Assembly: GCF_003600355.1 (NCBI RefSeq)
Contig: NZ_CP032416.1
Coordinates: 1,384,183-1,448,182 of the forward strand
DNA: 64,000 nt
Source of the DNA: Clostridium fermenticellae
GTDB taxonomy: Bacteria; Bacillota; Clostridia; Clostridiales; Clostridiaceae
Reading direction: 5' to 3'
Shown: piece by piece, positions 9,590 through 16,839 of the stretch
Numbering within the stretch: the stretch's first letter is position 1
Layout: every line of letters begins with the position of its first letter
Translations under genes and position numbers: made by a program
The notes under the pieces: model-generated
Database searches by the model: none
What the model was told of the DNA's origin: nothing
The model's input: only the letters and a program-made list of their open reading frames with translations

Positions 9590-10564
9590 ATGAAAATTTT
9601 AAAAACTGTTCAAAAGGTTCCAGGCGGATTGATGATTGTTCCACTCTTTCTTGCAGCAATAATAAATACATGTTTTCCTCAAGCATTAAAAATTGGTGGA
9701 ATAGCTACAGCAACATTTAATACAGGAGCTTTGGCATTTATAGGTTGTAACTTATTATGTGTAGGTGCCCAGATCAATCCTAAAGGTGTTGCGGAATCAT
9801 TAAAGCGTGGGGCAGCGCTCACAATTGCAAAATTCCTTGCAGGTTTCATTCCTGCTATAATTGTAGCAAAAATATTTGGAAACGCTGGTATATTAGGAAT
9901 TACACCCCTTTTACTTTTGGCAGCTGTTACAAGTGATAACTGTGGTATATATCTTGGACTTATGCCTGAAATAGGAGATGAATATGACTTAGGAGCTCAA
10001 TCATTGTTGGGTCTTACAGCTGGTCCTCTTTTTACACTTCTTGGGCTAGGAGCCGCAGGAGGTGGATTTAATCCAATTGCTATAATTGCATCAGTAGCAA
10101 CAATGGTTGTAGGTTTTATACTTGGAAATCTTGATGAAGAAATAAGAGACTTTTTAAAACCAGGAATCACGTTTACACTTCCATTCATTGGTTTTGCTGT
10201 TGGAAGTGCATTAAATATTGTAAATATAATTAAAGGTGGTCCTACAGGTCTTTTATTAGGAGTATTAGTTCTTGTATTGTCATTTATATTCTTGGTACCT
10301 GTTGACAAATTTATACTTCATCGTCCAGGGTATGCAGCCGTTGCAAACTGCTCATCAGCTAGTAGTTCTGTAGCAGTTCCCGCGATTGTAGCTCAGGCAA
10401 TACCGAGTTTATCAAGTCAAGTTGGTGCTGCAACTACAGCCTTAGCAGCTTCAGCAGTAATAACTGCAATTGTGTGTCCTATAATGACATCTATGGCAGT
10501 TAAGAAGTGGGGAACTGGAAAAGTGACCGGTGCAGATGATTCCAGCAAAGCACAGAATGCATAG
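9590..10564 (+). CDS. KdgT-family permease, probable 2-hydroxyacid transporter
   Basis: This 324-residue integral membrane protein has the KdgT (2-keto-3-deoxygluconate permease) family pattern: about ten hydrophobic segments, the N-terminal VQKVPGGLMIVPLFLAAIIN and a small-residue-rich C-terminal domain with SSASSSVAVPAIVAQA. It starts after AAGGGGGAATAG, 20 bases past larA, so the two are co-transcribed. KdgT proteins carry acidic sugar derivatives by proton symport. Since the cluster holds no gene for ketodeoxygluconate breakdown, the sensible inference is uptake of the 2-hydroxyacid fed to LarA. A strong terminator closes this unit. The C-terminal tail ends in a polar segment with no known function. 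Confidence 0.75.
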   Translation: MKILKTVQKVPGGLMIVPLFLAAIINTCFPQALKIGGIATATFNTGALAFIGCNLLCVGAQINPKGVAESLKRGAALTIAKFLAGFIPAIIVAKIFGNAGILGITPLLLLAAVTSDNCGIYLGLMPEIGDEYDLGAQSLLGLTAGPLFTLLGLGAAGGGFNPIAIIASVATMVVGFILGNLDEEIRDFLKPGITFTLPFIGFAVGSALNIVNIIKGGPTGLLLGVLVLVLSFIFLVPVDKFILHRPGYAAVANCSSASSSVAVPAIVAQAIPSLSSQVGAATTALAASAVITAIVCPIMTSMAVKKWGTGKVTGADDSSKAQNA

Positions 10565-10644
10565 CCTATAACTTAACTGTGTTAAGATCCTTTGTGATAT
10601 ACAAATTTTTAAATTGAATTTACTTAAATACAGATAATATAATG

Positions 10645-10698
10645 AGGAAATTGCGTAATACTAATTTGTTTTTACGCAATTTCCACATTTTATTTTAG
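10645..10698 (+). terminator. Rho-independent terminator after the permease gene
   Basis: The arms GAGGAAATTGCGTAA and TTTACGCAATTTCC form a stem of about 13 pairs with a 12-base loop, followed by a T-rich run (ACATTTTATTTT). It separates the larA-permease unit from the larC-larE-larB unit. Confidence 0.85.
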
Positions 10699-10807
10699 GG
10701 CATTTTACTTCATTGTAAATGATATGTTTTGTGGTAATATTATAATATATTAGTACTTTTTTAATTGTTTACAATGTTTGGTTATATAAATATGGAGGTG
10801 TAAAATA

Positions 10808-11557
10808 GTGAGGATATTATATTATGATTGTTTTTGTGGAATAAGTGGAGATATGAATTTGGCGGCACTTGTAGATTTAGGTGTTCCAAAGGAATATTTG
10901 ATTAAGGAGCTTTCAAAGTTAAATTTAAATTCTGAGTATGATATATCAATTACTTCCTCTTCTAAACTCGGAATAACAGGTACACGGGTTGATGTCGTAT
11001 TAAAAAATAATGATGACAGCAATGCACATACACATGAGCATAGCCATCACCACAGAAATTTAGAGGACATAGAAAATATTATAAATTCGAGTGATTTAGA
11101 TGATGATATAAAGCAAAATAGTGTTAAAATCTTTAAAAAGGTGGCAGAGGCAGAAGCTAAGGTTCACGGAAAAGGTTTAAATGAAGTTCATTTTCATGAA
11201 GTTGGAGCAATCGATTCAATTATAGATATCGTTGGAGCAGCAATATGCTTAAATTATCTAGATGCTGATAAAATAATGGCATCTAAAGTGCAGGTCGGTG
11301 GAGGATTTGTAGAATGTGCTCATGGAGTAATGCCAGTACCAGCACCTGCTACAGCAGAGATATTAAAAGATATTCCTATAAAAACGGGTATAGTTCAATT
11401 TGAAACAACAACTCCTACTGGAGCAGCAATACTTTCGGCAAATGTCGATAACTTTGGAAGCAATATTGATTTTACAATTAAAAATACGGGATATGGTATA
11501 GGACATAGGAATTTAGAAATTCCTAATGTATTAAGGGTGTACATTGGTGAAGATTAA
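10808..11557 (+). CDS. larC: Nickel-pincer cofactor protein LarC, N-terminal (LarC1) part only
   Basis: The 249-residue product matches the first half of LarC, which inserts nickel into the pincer cofactor. It begins MRILYYDCFCGISGDMNL, carries a histidine-rich segment at residues 74-82 (HTHEHSHHH) and ends in GIGHRNLEIPNVLRVYIGED. Start is a GTG after GGAGGTG. Full LarC proteins are about 400 residues and have a second, CTP-binding LarC2 domain; in Lactobacillus plantarum LarC2 is reached by ribosomal frameshift near this point. Here a TAA follows and larE begins about 45 bases later, so no LarC2 coding sequence is present in any frame. Either LarC1 works alone, or LarC2 is encoded elsewhere, or the gene is truncated. 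Confidence 0.85.
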   Translation: MRILYYDCFCGISGDMNLAALVDLGVPKEYLIKELSKLNLNSEYDISITSSSKLGITGTRVDVVLKNNDDSNAHTHEHSHHHRNLEDIENIINSSDLDDDIKQNSVKIFKKVAEAEAKVHGKGLNEVHFHEVGAIDSIIDIVGAAICLNYLDADKIMASKVQVGGGFVECAHGVMPVPAPATAEILKDIPIKTGIVQFETTTPTGAAILSANVDNFGSNIDFTIKNTGYGIGHRNLEIPNVLRVYIGED

Positions 11558-11601
11558 AATGTTGTAATATTATTAAATTATATTTAAGGATGGTTTATAA
11601 A

Positions 11602-12405
11602 ATGGTAAATGATGAAAAATATAATGAACTTATAAAATATCTTAAAAGTTTAGGAAGAGTTGTATTAGCCTTTTCGGGTGGAGTTGATAGTACATTTTTA
11701 CTTAAGGCATCAAAAGAAGCACTTGGAAATAACATAAAAGCAGTTACAATACTATCACCTTATATCCCAAAATGGGAGATAAAAGAGGCGCAGGAATTAG
11801 TTAAGAAACTTGAGGTTGAACATCAAATAATAGAAGCACCGATTATTGATTCTATTAGATTTAATCCTGAAAATAGGTGCTATCTCTGTAAAAATGCTGT
11901 ATTTAATATGATATTATCTGCAGCTAAAAAGCAGGGGTATGATTATGTAATTGATGGGACCAATTATGATGATATAAAAGATTATAGGCCCGGACTTAAA
12001 GCTCTAAAAGAACTTGATATAAAGAGTCCCCTTCTTAAGTGTAAATTGACCAAAGAGGAGATAAGAAGTTATTCTAAAGAATTAGGATTGAGTACATGGA
12101 ACAAGCCTCCATATGCATGCCTTTTGACTAGAATACCATATGGAAGTGAATTAAAAGAAGAGTACTTTGAAAAAATTGAAAATGCAGAAAAATATATGAT
12201 GAGTATAGGATTTAGAGCAATCAGAGTCAGATGTCATGGAGATTTGGCTCGAATTGAAGTAAATAAAAGTGACAGGAATAAGTTATTTGATGAAGAACTT
12301 TTAGATATAATATCACAAAAAATAAAAGGTTTTGGCTTTAAATATGTTACATTGGATTTAGAAGGATATCGAATGGGGAGTTTTAATGAGGCTATTGGGA
12401 GGTAG
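11602..12405 (+). CDS. larE: LarE, ATP-dependent sulfur transferase for the nickel-pincer cofactor
   Basis: LarE turns the two pyridinium carboxylates of the cofactor precursor into thioacids. The PP-loop SGGVDS lies at residues 25-30 of this 267-residue reading, and the C-terminal half has the family block DLARIEVNKSDRNKL. Cysteines are seen in NRCYLCKN and in PPYACLLTRIPYG; the latter aligns with the region that holds the sacrificial cysteine of Lactobacillus LarE, so the one-cysteine mechanism is inferred, weakly. The ATG at 11602 is preferred over 11590 because AAGGATGG lies at the right distance from it. It follows larC closely and is six bases from larB. Confidence 0.87.
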   Translation: MVNDEKYNELIKYLKSLGRVVLAFSGGVDSTFLLKASKEALGNNIKAVTILSPYIPKWEIKEAQELVKKLEVEHQIIEAPIIDSIRFNPENRCYLCKNAVFNMILSAAKKQGYDYVIDGTNYDDIKDYRPGLKALKELDIKSPLLKCKLTKEEIRSYSKELGLSTWNKPPYACLLTRIPYGSELKEEYFEKIENAEKYMMSIGFRAIRVRCHGDLARIEVNKSDRNKLFDEELLDIISQKIKGFGFKYVTLDLEGYRMGSFNEAIGR

Positions 12406-12411
12406 ATTCTT

Positions 12412-13158
12412 ATGAATAAGAGTGATATCAAAACTTTATTAGAAGGAGTTAAAGATAATAAGATTGATATAGAAGAAGCGGTTAAAAAATTAGAGGACTT
12501 GCCTTTCAAAGATTTAGGTTTTGCACTCATAGATAATCATAGGGAAATTAGAGTAGGATACCCGGAAGTTATATACTGTGCAGGAAAAACTGTGGAGCAG
12601 GTTAGAGATATTGTCAAATTTATGCTTACAAAGGATAATAATATATTAGGAACTAGGGCCGATAATGAAATGTATAATGCAGTAAAGGAAATTTGTCCTT
12701 ATGCAGAATATAATAAGCTTGGAAAGACTATAACAATTAGAAAGAACAGTCAAATTACTACTAAAAGTTATATAGCCATAGTTTCAGCGGGCACTTCAGA
12801 TTTACCTGTTGTAGAAGAAGCTTATGAAACTGCAAAAATACTAGGGAATAGAGTTGAAAAAGTAATTGATGTCGGGGTTGCTGGAATACATAGATTATTT
12901 GCAAAACTTGATATTATTAGGGGAGCAAAAGTTGTTATTGTTATTGCCGGAATGGAAGGTGCTCTGGCAAGTGTTATAGGAGGTCTCGTTGATAAACCGG
13001 TTATAGCAGTTCCGACAAGTATTGGCTATGGAGCAAGTTTTGGAGGACTCTCAGCTTTGTTATCTATGCTAAATAGTTGTGCCAGTGGTGTTAGCATCGT
13101 AAATATAGATAATGGTTTTGGTGCAGCATACAGTGCTAGCATGATAAATAAATTATAG
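12412..13158 (+). CDS. larB: LarB, nicotinate adenine dinucleotide carboxylase/hydrolase
   Basis: LarB carboxylates and hydrolyses NaAD to make pyridinium-3,5-biscarboxylic acid mononucleotide, the first step of nickel-pincer cofactor synthesis. The 248-residue protein has a helical N-terminus and a PurE-like (AIR carboxylase) C-terminal domain with AIVSAGTSDLPVVEEAYETA in shortened form, DVGVAGIHRL and VPTSIGYGASFGGL, as expected for the family. It starts six bases after larE on an ATG with GGGAGG in front. In this cluster the order is C-E-B rather than B-C-E. The gene closes the cofactor unit; the regulator gene comes next with its own promoter. Confidence 0.88.
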   Translation: MNKSDIKTLLEGVKDNKIDIEEAVKKLEDLPFKDLGFALIDNHREIRVGYPEVIYCAGKTVEQVRDIVKFMLTKDNNILGTRADNEMYNAVKEICPYAEYNKLGKTITIRKNSQITTKSYIAIVSAGTSDLPVVEEAYETAKILGNRVEKVIDVGVAGIHRLFAKLDIIRGAKVVIVIAGMEGALASVIGGLVDKPVIAVPTSIGYGASFGGLSALLSMLNSCASGVSIVNIDNGFGAAYSASMINKL

Positions 13159-13207
13159 TGGTAATCTTTAAATTTAAGAGGCAAAAAGAATTTAATAAAT
13201 TATTTTT

Positions 13208-13235
13208 TTGAATTTTGTATAAATTATGGTATACT
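13208..13235 (+). promoter_or_regulatory. Likely promoter of the GntR-family regulator gene
   Basis: A -35 TTGAAT and a -10 TATACT are separated by 16 bases, about 105 bases upstream of the regulator's ATG. The spacing and sequence fit a housekeeping sigma factor. The call is by eye. Confidence 0.5.
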
Positions 13236-13342
13236 CTAATATATAATTGGTATCTGATTGTAGAAATAATGGACTGTTTTAAAGAGTATTATTTTTACAG
13301 TGAATTATAAAATTATATATTGTAATAAGTAAGGTGAGCTAT

Positions 13343-14059
13343 ATGGATTATATATCAAATAATTCTCAGCCGGCTACTGTGGAGCAAGTATACCATGATA
13401 TACGACATAGAATATTAAAATTGGAACTGGAGCCAGGACAAAAGATTAGTGAAAACCAGATGTGTAAGGAATATAATACTTCACGTTTTGTTATTAGAAA
13501 TGTGTATAATCGCCTGAGCCAATTGGGATTAATTACTATATATCCACAGAGAGGGACTTATGTTAGTTTAATTGATATAAATTATATCGATGATCTTATG
13601 TTTTTAAGGTCGGCTGTTGAAAAAGAAGTATTAAATGAAATATTTACGAATATAAAGGAAAGTAATCGTCTGGCATTAGTTGAAAAATTAGAAAAGAATC
13701 TTGAGTTGCAAGAGTACTGGAAGGGTCAGAAATCATACAATAAGGATTTTATGAGATTGGATTCTGAATTTCATAAACTTATAATTGATAGTGTAAATCG
13801 TTATAGATTGGTAAGAATTTTATCAGATCCAATGCTTCACATTGCCAGATGGCGTAATTTTGATGTTTCTATTATAACTCATAGGTTGCCTGAGTTAATA
13901 GAAGAACATAGAGAAATTGTAAATGCTATTAAAGATAGTGATTTAGACAGAGCCAAGCAGGGCATATCAAATCATTTAAGTAGTATATCTACCCTTGCAG
14001 ATTTAGCAAAGGAAGAATATCCTCAATATTTTACTGATAATGAGCCTGGATTTATTTAA
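13343..14059 (+). CDS. GntR-family transcriptional regulator, FCD subfamily
   Basis: The protein (about 238 residues) has a winged helix at residues 15-75 (QVYHDIRHRILKLELEPGQ, then SRFVIRNVYNRLSQLGLI and the wing PQRGTY) and an all-helical FCD ligand-binding domain after it, with the metal-type DSEFHKLI and HREIVNAI histidine motifs. The ATG at 13343 is chosen over GTG 13334 because AAGGTGAG sits just before it. FCD regulators respond to small organic acids such as lactate or gluconate. Standing directly after the racemase cofactor genes, it is the natural candidate to control the whole 2-hydroxyacid cluster. A 26-bp perfect palindrome downstream may be one of its sites, but that is a guess. 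Confidence 0.83.
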   Translation: MDYISNNSQPATVEQVYHDIRHRILKLELEPGQKISENQMCKEYNTSRFVIRNVYNRLSQLGLITIYPQRGTYVSLIDINYIDDLMFLRSAVEKEVLNEIFTNIKESNRLALVEKLEKNLELQEYWKGQKSYNKDFMRLDSEFHKLIIDSVNRYRLVRILSDPMLHIARWRNFDVSIITHRLPELIEEHREIVNAIKDSDLDRAKQGISNHLSSISTLADLAKEEYPQYFTDNEPGFI

Positions 14060-14111
14060 AATGGATCTAGGTGCTTTTGCTTTTTATAGGGTTTATAACT
14101 TAAGCTTGGAA

Positions 14112-14137
14112 TTACAAACCATATATATGGTTTGTAA
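14112..14137. promoter_or_regulatory. 26-bp perfect palindrome downstream of the regulator gene
   Basis: Half-site TTACAAACCATAT is followed by its exact reverse complement. It could be an operator for the adjacent GntR/FCD protein or for the following gene, or a hairpin in the transcript. No T-tract follows. I did not find a second copy in the window. Confidence 0.4.
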
Positions 14138-14364
14138 ATGAGAAGTTAATCCATCCCCCAGGAGATGTTACCAAAATCCGGTACAATAAAAGCATTTAAT
14201 GTACCTATATTTTTTCAGTATATCCCAAAGGTTAAATTAACTTTAAAATTATAAATCATATATAAATATGTTGTAGGAATCAGATAAATGGTGTGGTATA
14301 TTATAGGATTAATATGGGAAATTTTTTTAAAGCAGATATTTCAAAGATGTGGAGGAATGTTAAA

Positions 14365-14853
14365 ATGAAGAAAATAATATTTGCAGGCGGATGTTTTTGG
14401 GGAGTTGAAGCATATTTTAGTGAGATGGATGGAGTTGTAAAGACAAAGGTTGGATATGCAAATGGAAATACAGATAACCCTACGTATGAAGAGGTATGTA
14501 AGAATACAACAGGGTATGCCGAGTCTTGTTATATTGAATACAATGAAGATATAATTAAACTTGAGGGACTTTTAAAAGCATATTGGAGGGTAGTGGATCC
14601 AACGATAAAGAATAGACAGGGGCATGATATAGGAACTCAGTATCGCACTGGAGTGTACTATATAGATAAATGTGATTTGGATATTATATTGAAATCTAAG
14701 GAAGAGGAACAAAAGAAATATAAAGAAACTATTGTTACAGAGATTTTGCCATTAAAAAATTTCTATAGTGCAGAACAGTATCATCAAAAGTATTTAGAGA
14801 AAAATCCCAATGGATATTGTCATATCCCAAAGGAACTGTTAAAGAAACGTTAG
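14365..14853 (+). CDS. msrA: Peptide-methionine (S)-S-oxide reductase
   Basis: MsrA repairs oxidised methionine (S-sulfoxide form) in proteins in the cytosol. The nucleophile motif [11 protein letters not shown] starts at residue 7, and the [20 protein letters not shown] and [20 protein letters not shown] blocks are all family hallmarks. The true start is the ATG at 14365, with GGAGGAATG eight bases before; the longer open frame from 14293 is extension only. At 162 residues it is the normal size for a single-domain MsrA with no fused MsrB. It stands alone, between the regulator and a convergent gene, and shares a two-way terminator with the latter. Confidence 0.93.
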   Translation: MKKIIFAGGCFWGVEAYFSEMDGVVKTKVGYANGNTDNPTYEEVCKNTTGYAESCYIEYNEDIIKLEGLLKAYWRVVDPTIKNRQGHDIGTQYRTGVYYIDKCDLDIILKSKEEEQKKYKETIVTEILPLKNFYSAEQYHQKYLEKNPNGYCHIPKELLKKR

Positions 14854-14865
14854 TGTAATTAGATA

Positions 14866-14904
14866 AAAATTGCCGTAAGGTAGTACATTCCATACGGCAA
14901 TTTC
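14866..14904. terminator. Bidirectional terminator between msrA and the convergent gene
   Basis: The arms AAAATTGCCGTA and TACGGCAATTT pair over about eleven positions, with A-rich sequence on the left and T-rich on the right, so the hairpin can stop transcripts from both sides. Confidence 0.75.
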
Positions 14905-14924
14905 AGTTAATAATAAGCAAATAT

Positions 14925-16532
14925 TTACCAGGCATATATAGTGCCGTCAGTTCTCCAGTCGGTACCACCCGATAAGACTCCGTTTTCATCTTTCCAAATT
15001 ATCTGTCCTCTTCCAAAATCGCCTTCGTCGATGGAGTAATTTAAATTATGTCCTTTATAATGTAAACATTCTGCTATATGCTTTGGAAATGCATGTTCTA
15101 TATTAACACTTTTTCCTTTGGTCCACATCCATCTTGGAGCATCCAATGCTGCTTGTGGATTTAAATTGAAATCCAAGCAGTTCATTAATACCTGCACGTG
15201 TGCTTGAGGCTGCATAAATGCCCCCATTATTCCAAAAGGACCTATTGCTTTTTTATTTTTCATTAAAAATCCTGGAATTATTGTATGATATGGTTTTTTT
15301 TCAGGTTCAAGTGCATTTATATGCTCTGGATCAAAAGAAAAATTTTTTCCCCTATTATGCAGAGCTATACCTGTACCTGGAACAACTAGTCCAGAACCAA
15401 ATCCCTGATAAAGACTCTGAATGTATGATACCATATTGCCATAATTGTCAGCTGTTGCCAGGTAAACAGTTCCTCCCTTTTGAGTTTCATTTATTTTTGG
15501 CATAAAGGCAGTCCTATCTATTCTTTTTCTTTTTTCCTCTGCGTATGCATCAGATAGGAGATCTTCTATTTTAACCGTCATTTTATTTATATCGGTTACA
15601 TATCTTAAAGTGTCTTCAAAGGCAAGTTTTACGGCTTCTATTTGTTTGTGGTAAGTATCTGCGGAATCCCTTTCATTAAAGTTAAAACCCTTTAATATGT
15701 TTAAAGCTATAAGTGCTGTGATTCCCTGTCCGTTGGGTGGAATTTCAAATACATCGTAACCTCTATAATTAATACTTATAGGTTCTACCCATTCGGCATG
15801 GTATTTTTCCATATCTTCTTTTCTTATATAACCACCAGTTTTTCTTGAAAAATAATCTATTTTTTCTGCAAGTATTCCTCTATAGAATGCTTCGCTTTTT
15901 GTTTCAGCTATAATTTTTAAGGTCTTTGCATGATCTTTTAGATAAAACATCTCTCCTGCATGTGGAGATCTGCCATTGGGGGAGAATGTTTCAAACCAAT
16001 ATTTAAATTTATCATCTTTAAAATTTTTCTTATATAGATCAAATGATATTTTCCAAAACTTTGCTACGGTTGGTGTTATAGGGAAACCTTCTTCTGCATA
16101 TTTTATTGCTGGTTCTAATAATGTCTCAAACGGGAGTGTGCCAAATTTTTTTGAAAGTTCGGCCCAGGCTGCAGGTATACCGGGGATGTTTACTGGCTCC
16201 CATCCAAAACCTGGGATTTCACTATATCCTAAATTTCTTAAAATGGGTATTGATATTCCCTTAGGAGATTGTCCACTTGCATTTAATCCATGTAATTTGT
16301 TATTAAACCATACTATTGCAAAAGCATCTCCACCAATTCCATTTGATGTCGGTTCACATACGGTTAGACAAGCAGCAGTAGCTATGGCTGCATCCACTGC
16401 ATTACCTCCTTTTTTTAGAATTTCAAAGCCAGCTTCAGCTGCAAATGGCTGTGATGTGGCCACCATTCCTCTTTTTCCATAGGAAGGAGTTCTAATAGAC
16501 TTAAAAGGGTTGTATAATGCATTAAATTTCAT
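14925..16532 (-). CDS. Gamma-glutamyltransferase-family Ntn-hydrolase
   Basis: This 535-residue protein belongs to the gamma-glutamyltransferase family, made as a proenzyme that cuts itself to expose a catalytic threonine. The best candidate nucleophile is Thr355 in QKGGTVYLATADNYGNMVS, at the usual place; the N-terminal half has GMVATSQP and the KKGGNAVDAAIATA block. No signal peptide is visible, so it is probably cytoplasmic, which is unlike periplasmic or secreted glutathione-degrading enzymes. Family members include oxamate amidohydrolases and other gamma-glutamyl or amide hydrolases, so the substrate is open. The ATG has GAGGAGG upstream. It is monocistronic and reads towards msrA. Confidence 0.83.
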   Translation of the reverse strand: MKFNALYNPFKSIRTPSYGKRGMVATSQPFAAEAGFEILKKGGNAVDAAIATAACLTVCEPTSNGIGGDAFAIVWFNNKLHGLNASGQSPKGISIPILRNLGYSEIPGFGWEPVNIPGIPAAWAELSKKFGTLPFETLLEPAIKYAEEGFPITPTVAKFWKISFDLYKKNFKDDKFKYWFETFSPNGRSPHAGEMFYLKDHAKTLKIIAETKSEAFYRGILAEKIDYFSRKTGGYIRKEDMEKYHAEWVEPISINYRGYDVFEIPPNGQGITALIALNILKGFNFNERDSADTYHKQIEAVKLAFEDTLRYVTDINKMTVKIEDLLSDAYAEEKRKRIDRTAFMPKINETQKGGTVYLATADNYGNMVSYIQSLYQGFGSGLVVPGTGIALHNRGKNFSFDPEHINALEPEKKPYHTIIPGFLMKNKKAIGPFGIMGAFMQPQAHVQVLMNCLDFNLNPQAALDAPRWMWTKGKSVNIEHAFPKHIAECLHYKGHNLNYSIDEGDFGRGQIIWKDENGVLSGGTDWRTDGTIYAW

Positions 16533-16661
16533 AATATACCTCCTCTAATCGAGATAAATATTTGGAATGAGTTAAGATTTAATTACTATTTTTAATTAGT
16601 ATAACATAATATATTATAATTAGTTAACTATATACATATTTGGGTATTCCTTAACATTTAA

Positions 16662-16839
16662 TTTTCCAACCGACTTTAAATGTTAAGGGATCATAAGCTG
16701 TTTGAATTCAATGTCTAACGTCACTTTTCTTATCATGGCAGTCTAAAATAAAAAATGGTTGGAAAAGTTTCAGATAAAGTCTTTATTATCAATACCTTTA
16801 GAGTTATAATAAAAATAATGAATGGCTATTTTGCACAGG
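16662..16839 (+). promoter_or_regulatory. CRISPR array 1 leader
   Basis: The leader ends at the first repeat with GAATGGCTATTTTGCACAG. It contains a TATAAT box at 16806-16811, about 30 bases before the first repeat, and the conserved block TTTCAGATAAAGTCTTTATT. Its distal part is framed by TTTTCCAACC (16662-16671) and GGTTGGAAAA (16757-16766). The same layout appears in front of arrays 2 and 3. Leader on the left means transcription and spacer addition run left to right. Confidence 0.85.

Noticed and set aside
9997-10308. 103-residue antisense frame inside the permease gene
   Set aside because: No ribosome site and a composition that mirrors the membrane protein codons; the sense gene is clear.
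11558-11601. Programmed frameshift from larC into a LarC2 frame
   Set aside because: Only about 44 bases separate larC from larE and none of the three frames shows LarC2-like sequence.
14138-14300. Riboswitch or T-box between the regulator gene and msrA
   Set aside because: There is some GC-richer sequence (CCATCCCCCAGGAGATG) but I could not fold it into any known riboswitch and see no terminator switch.
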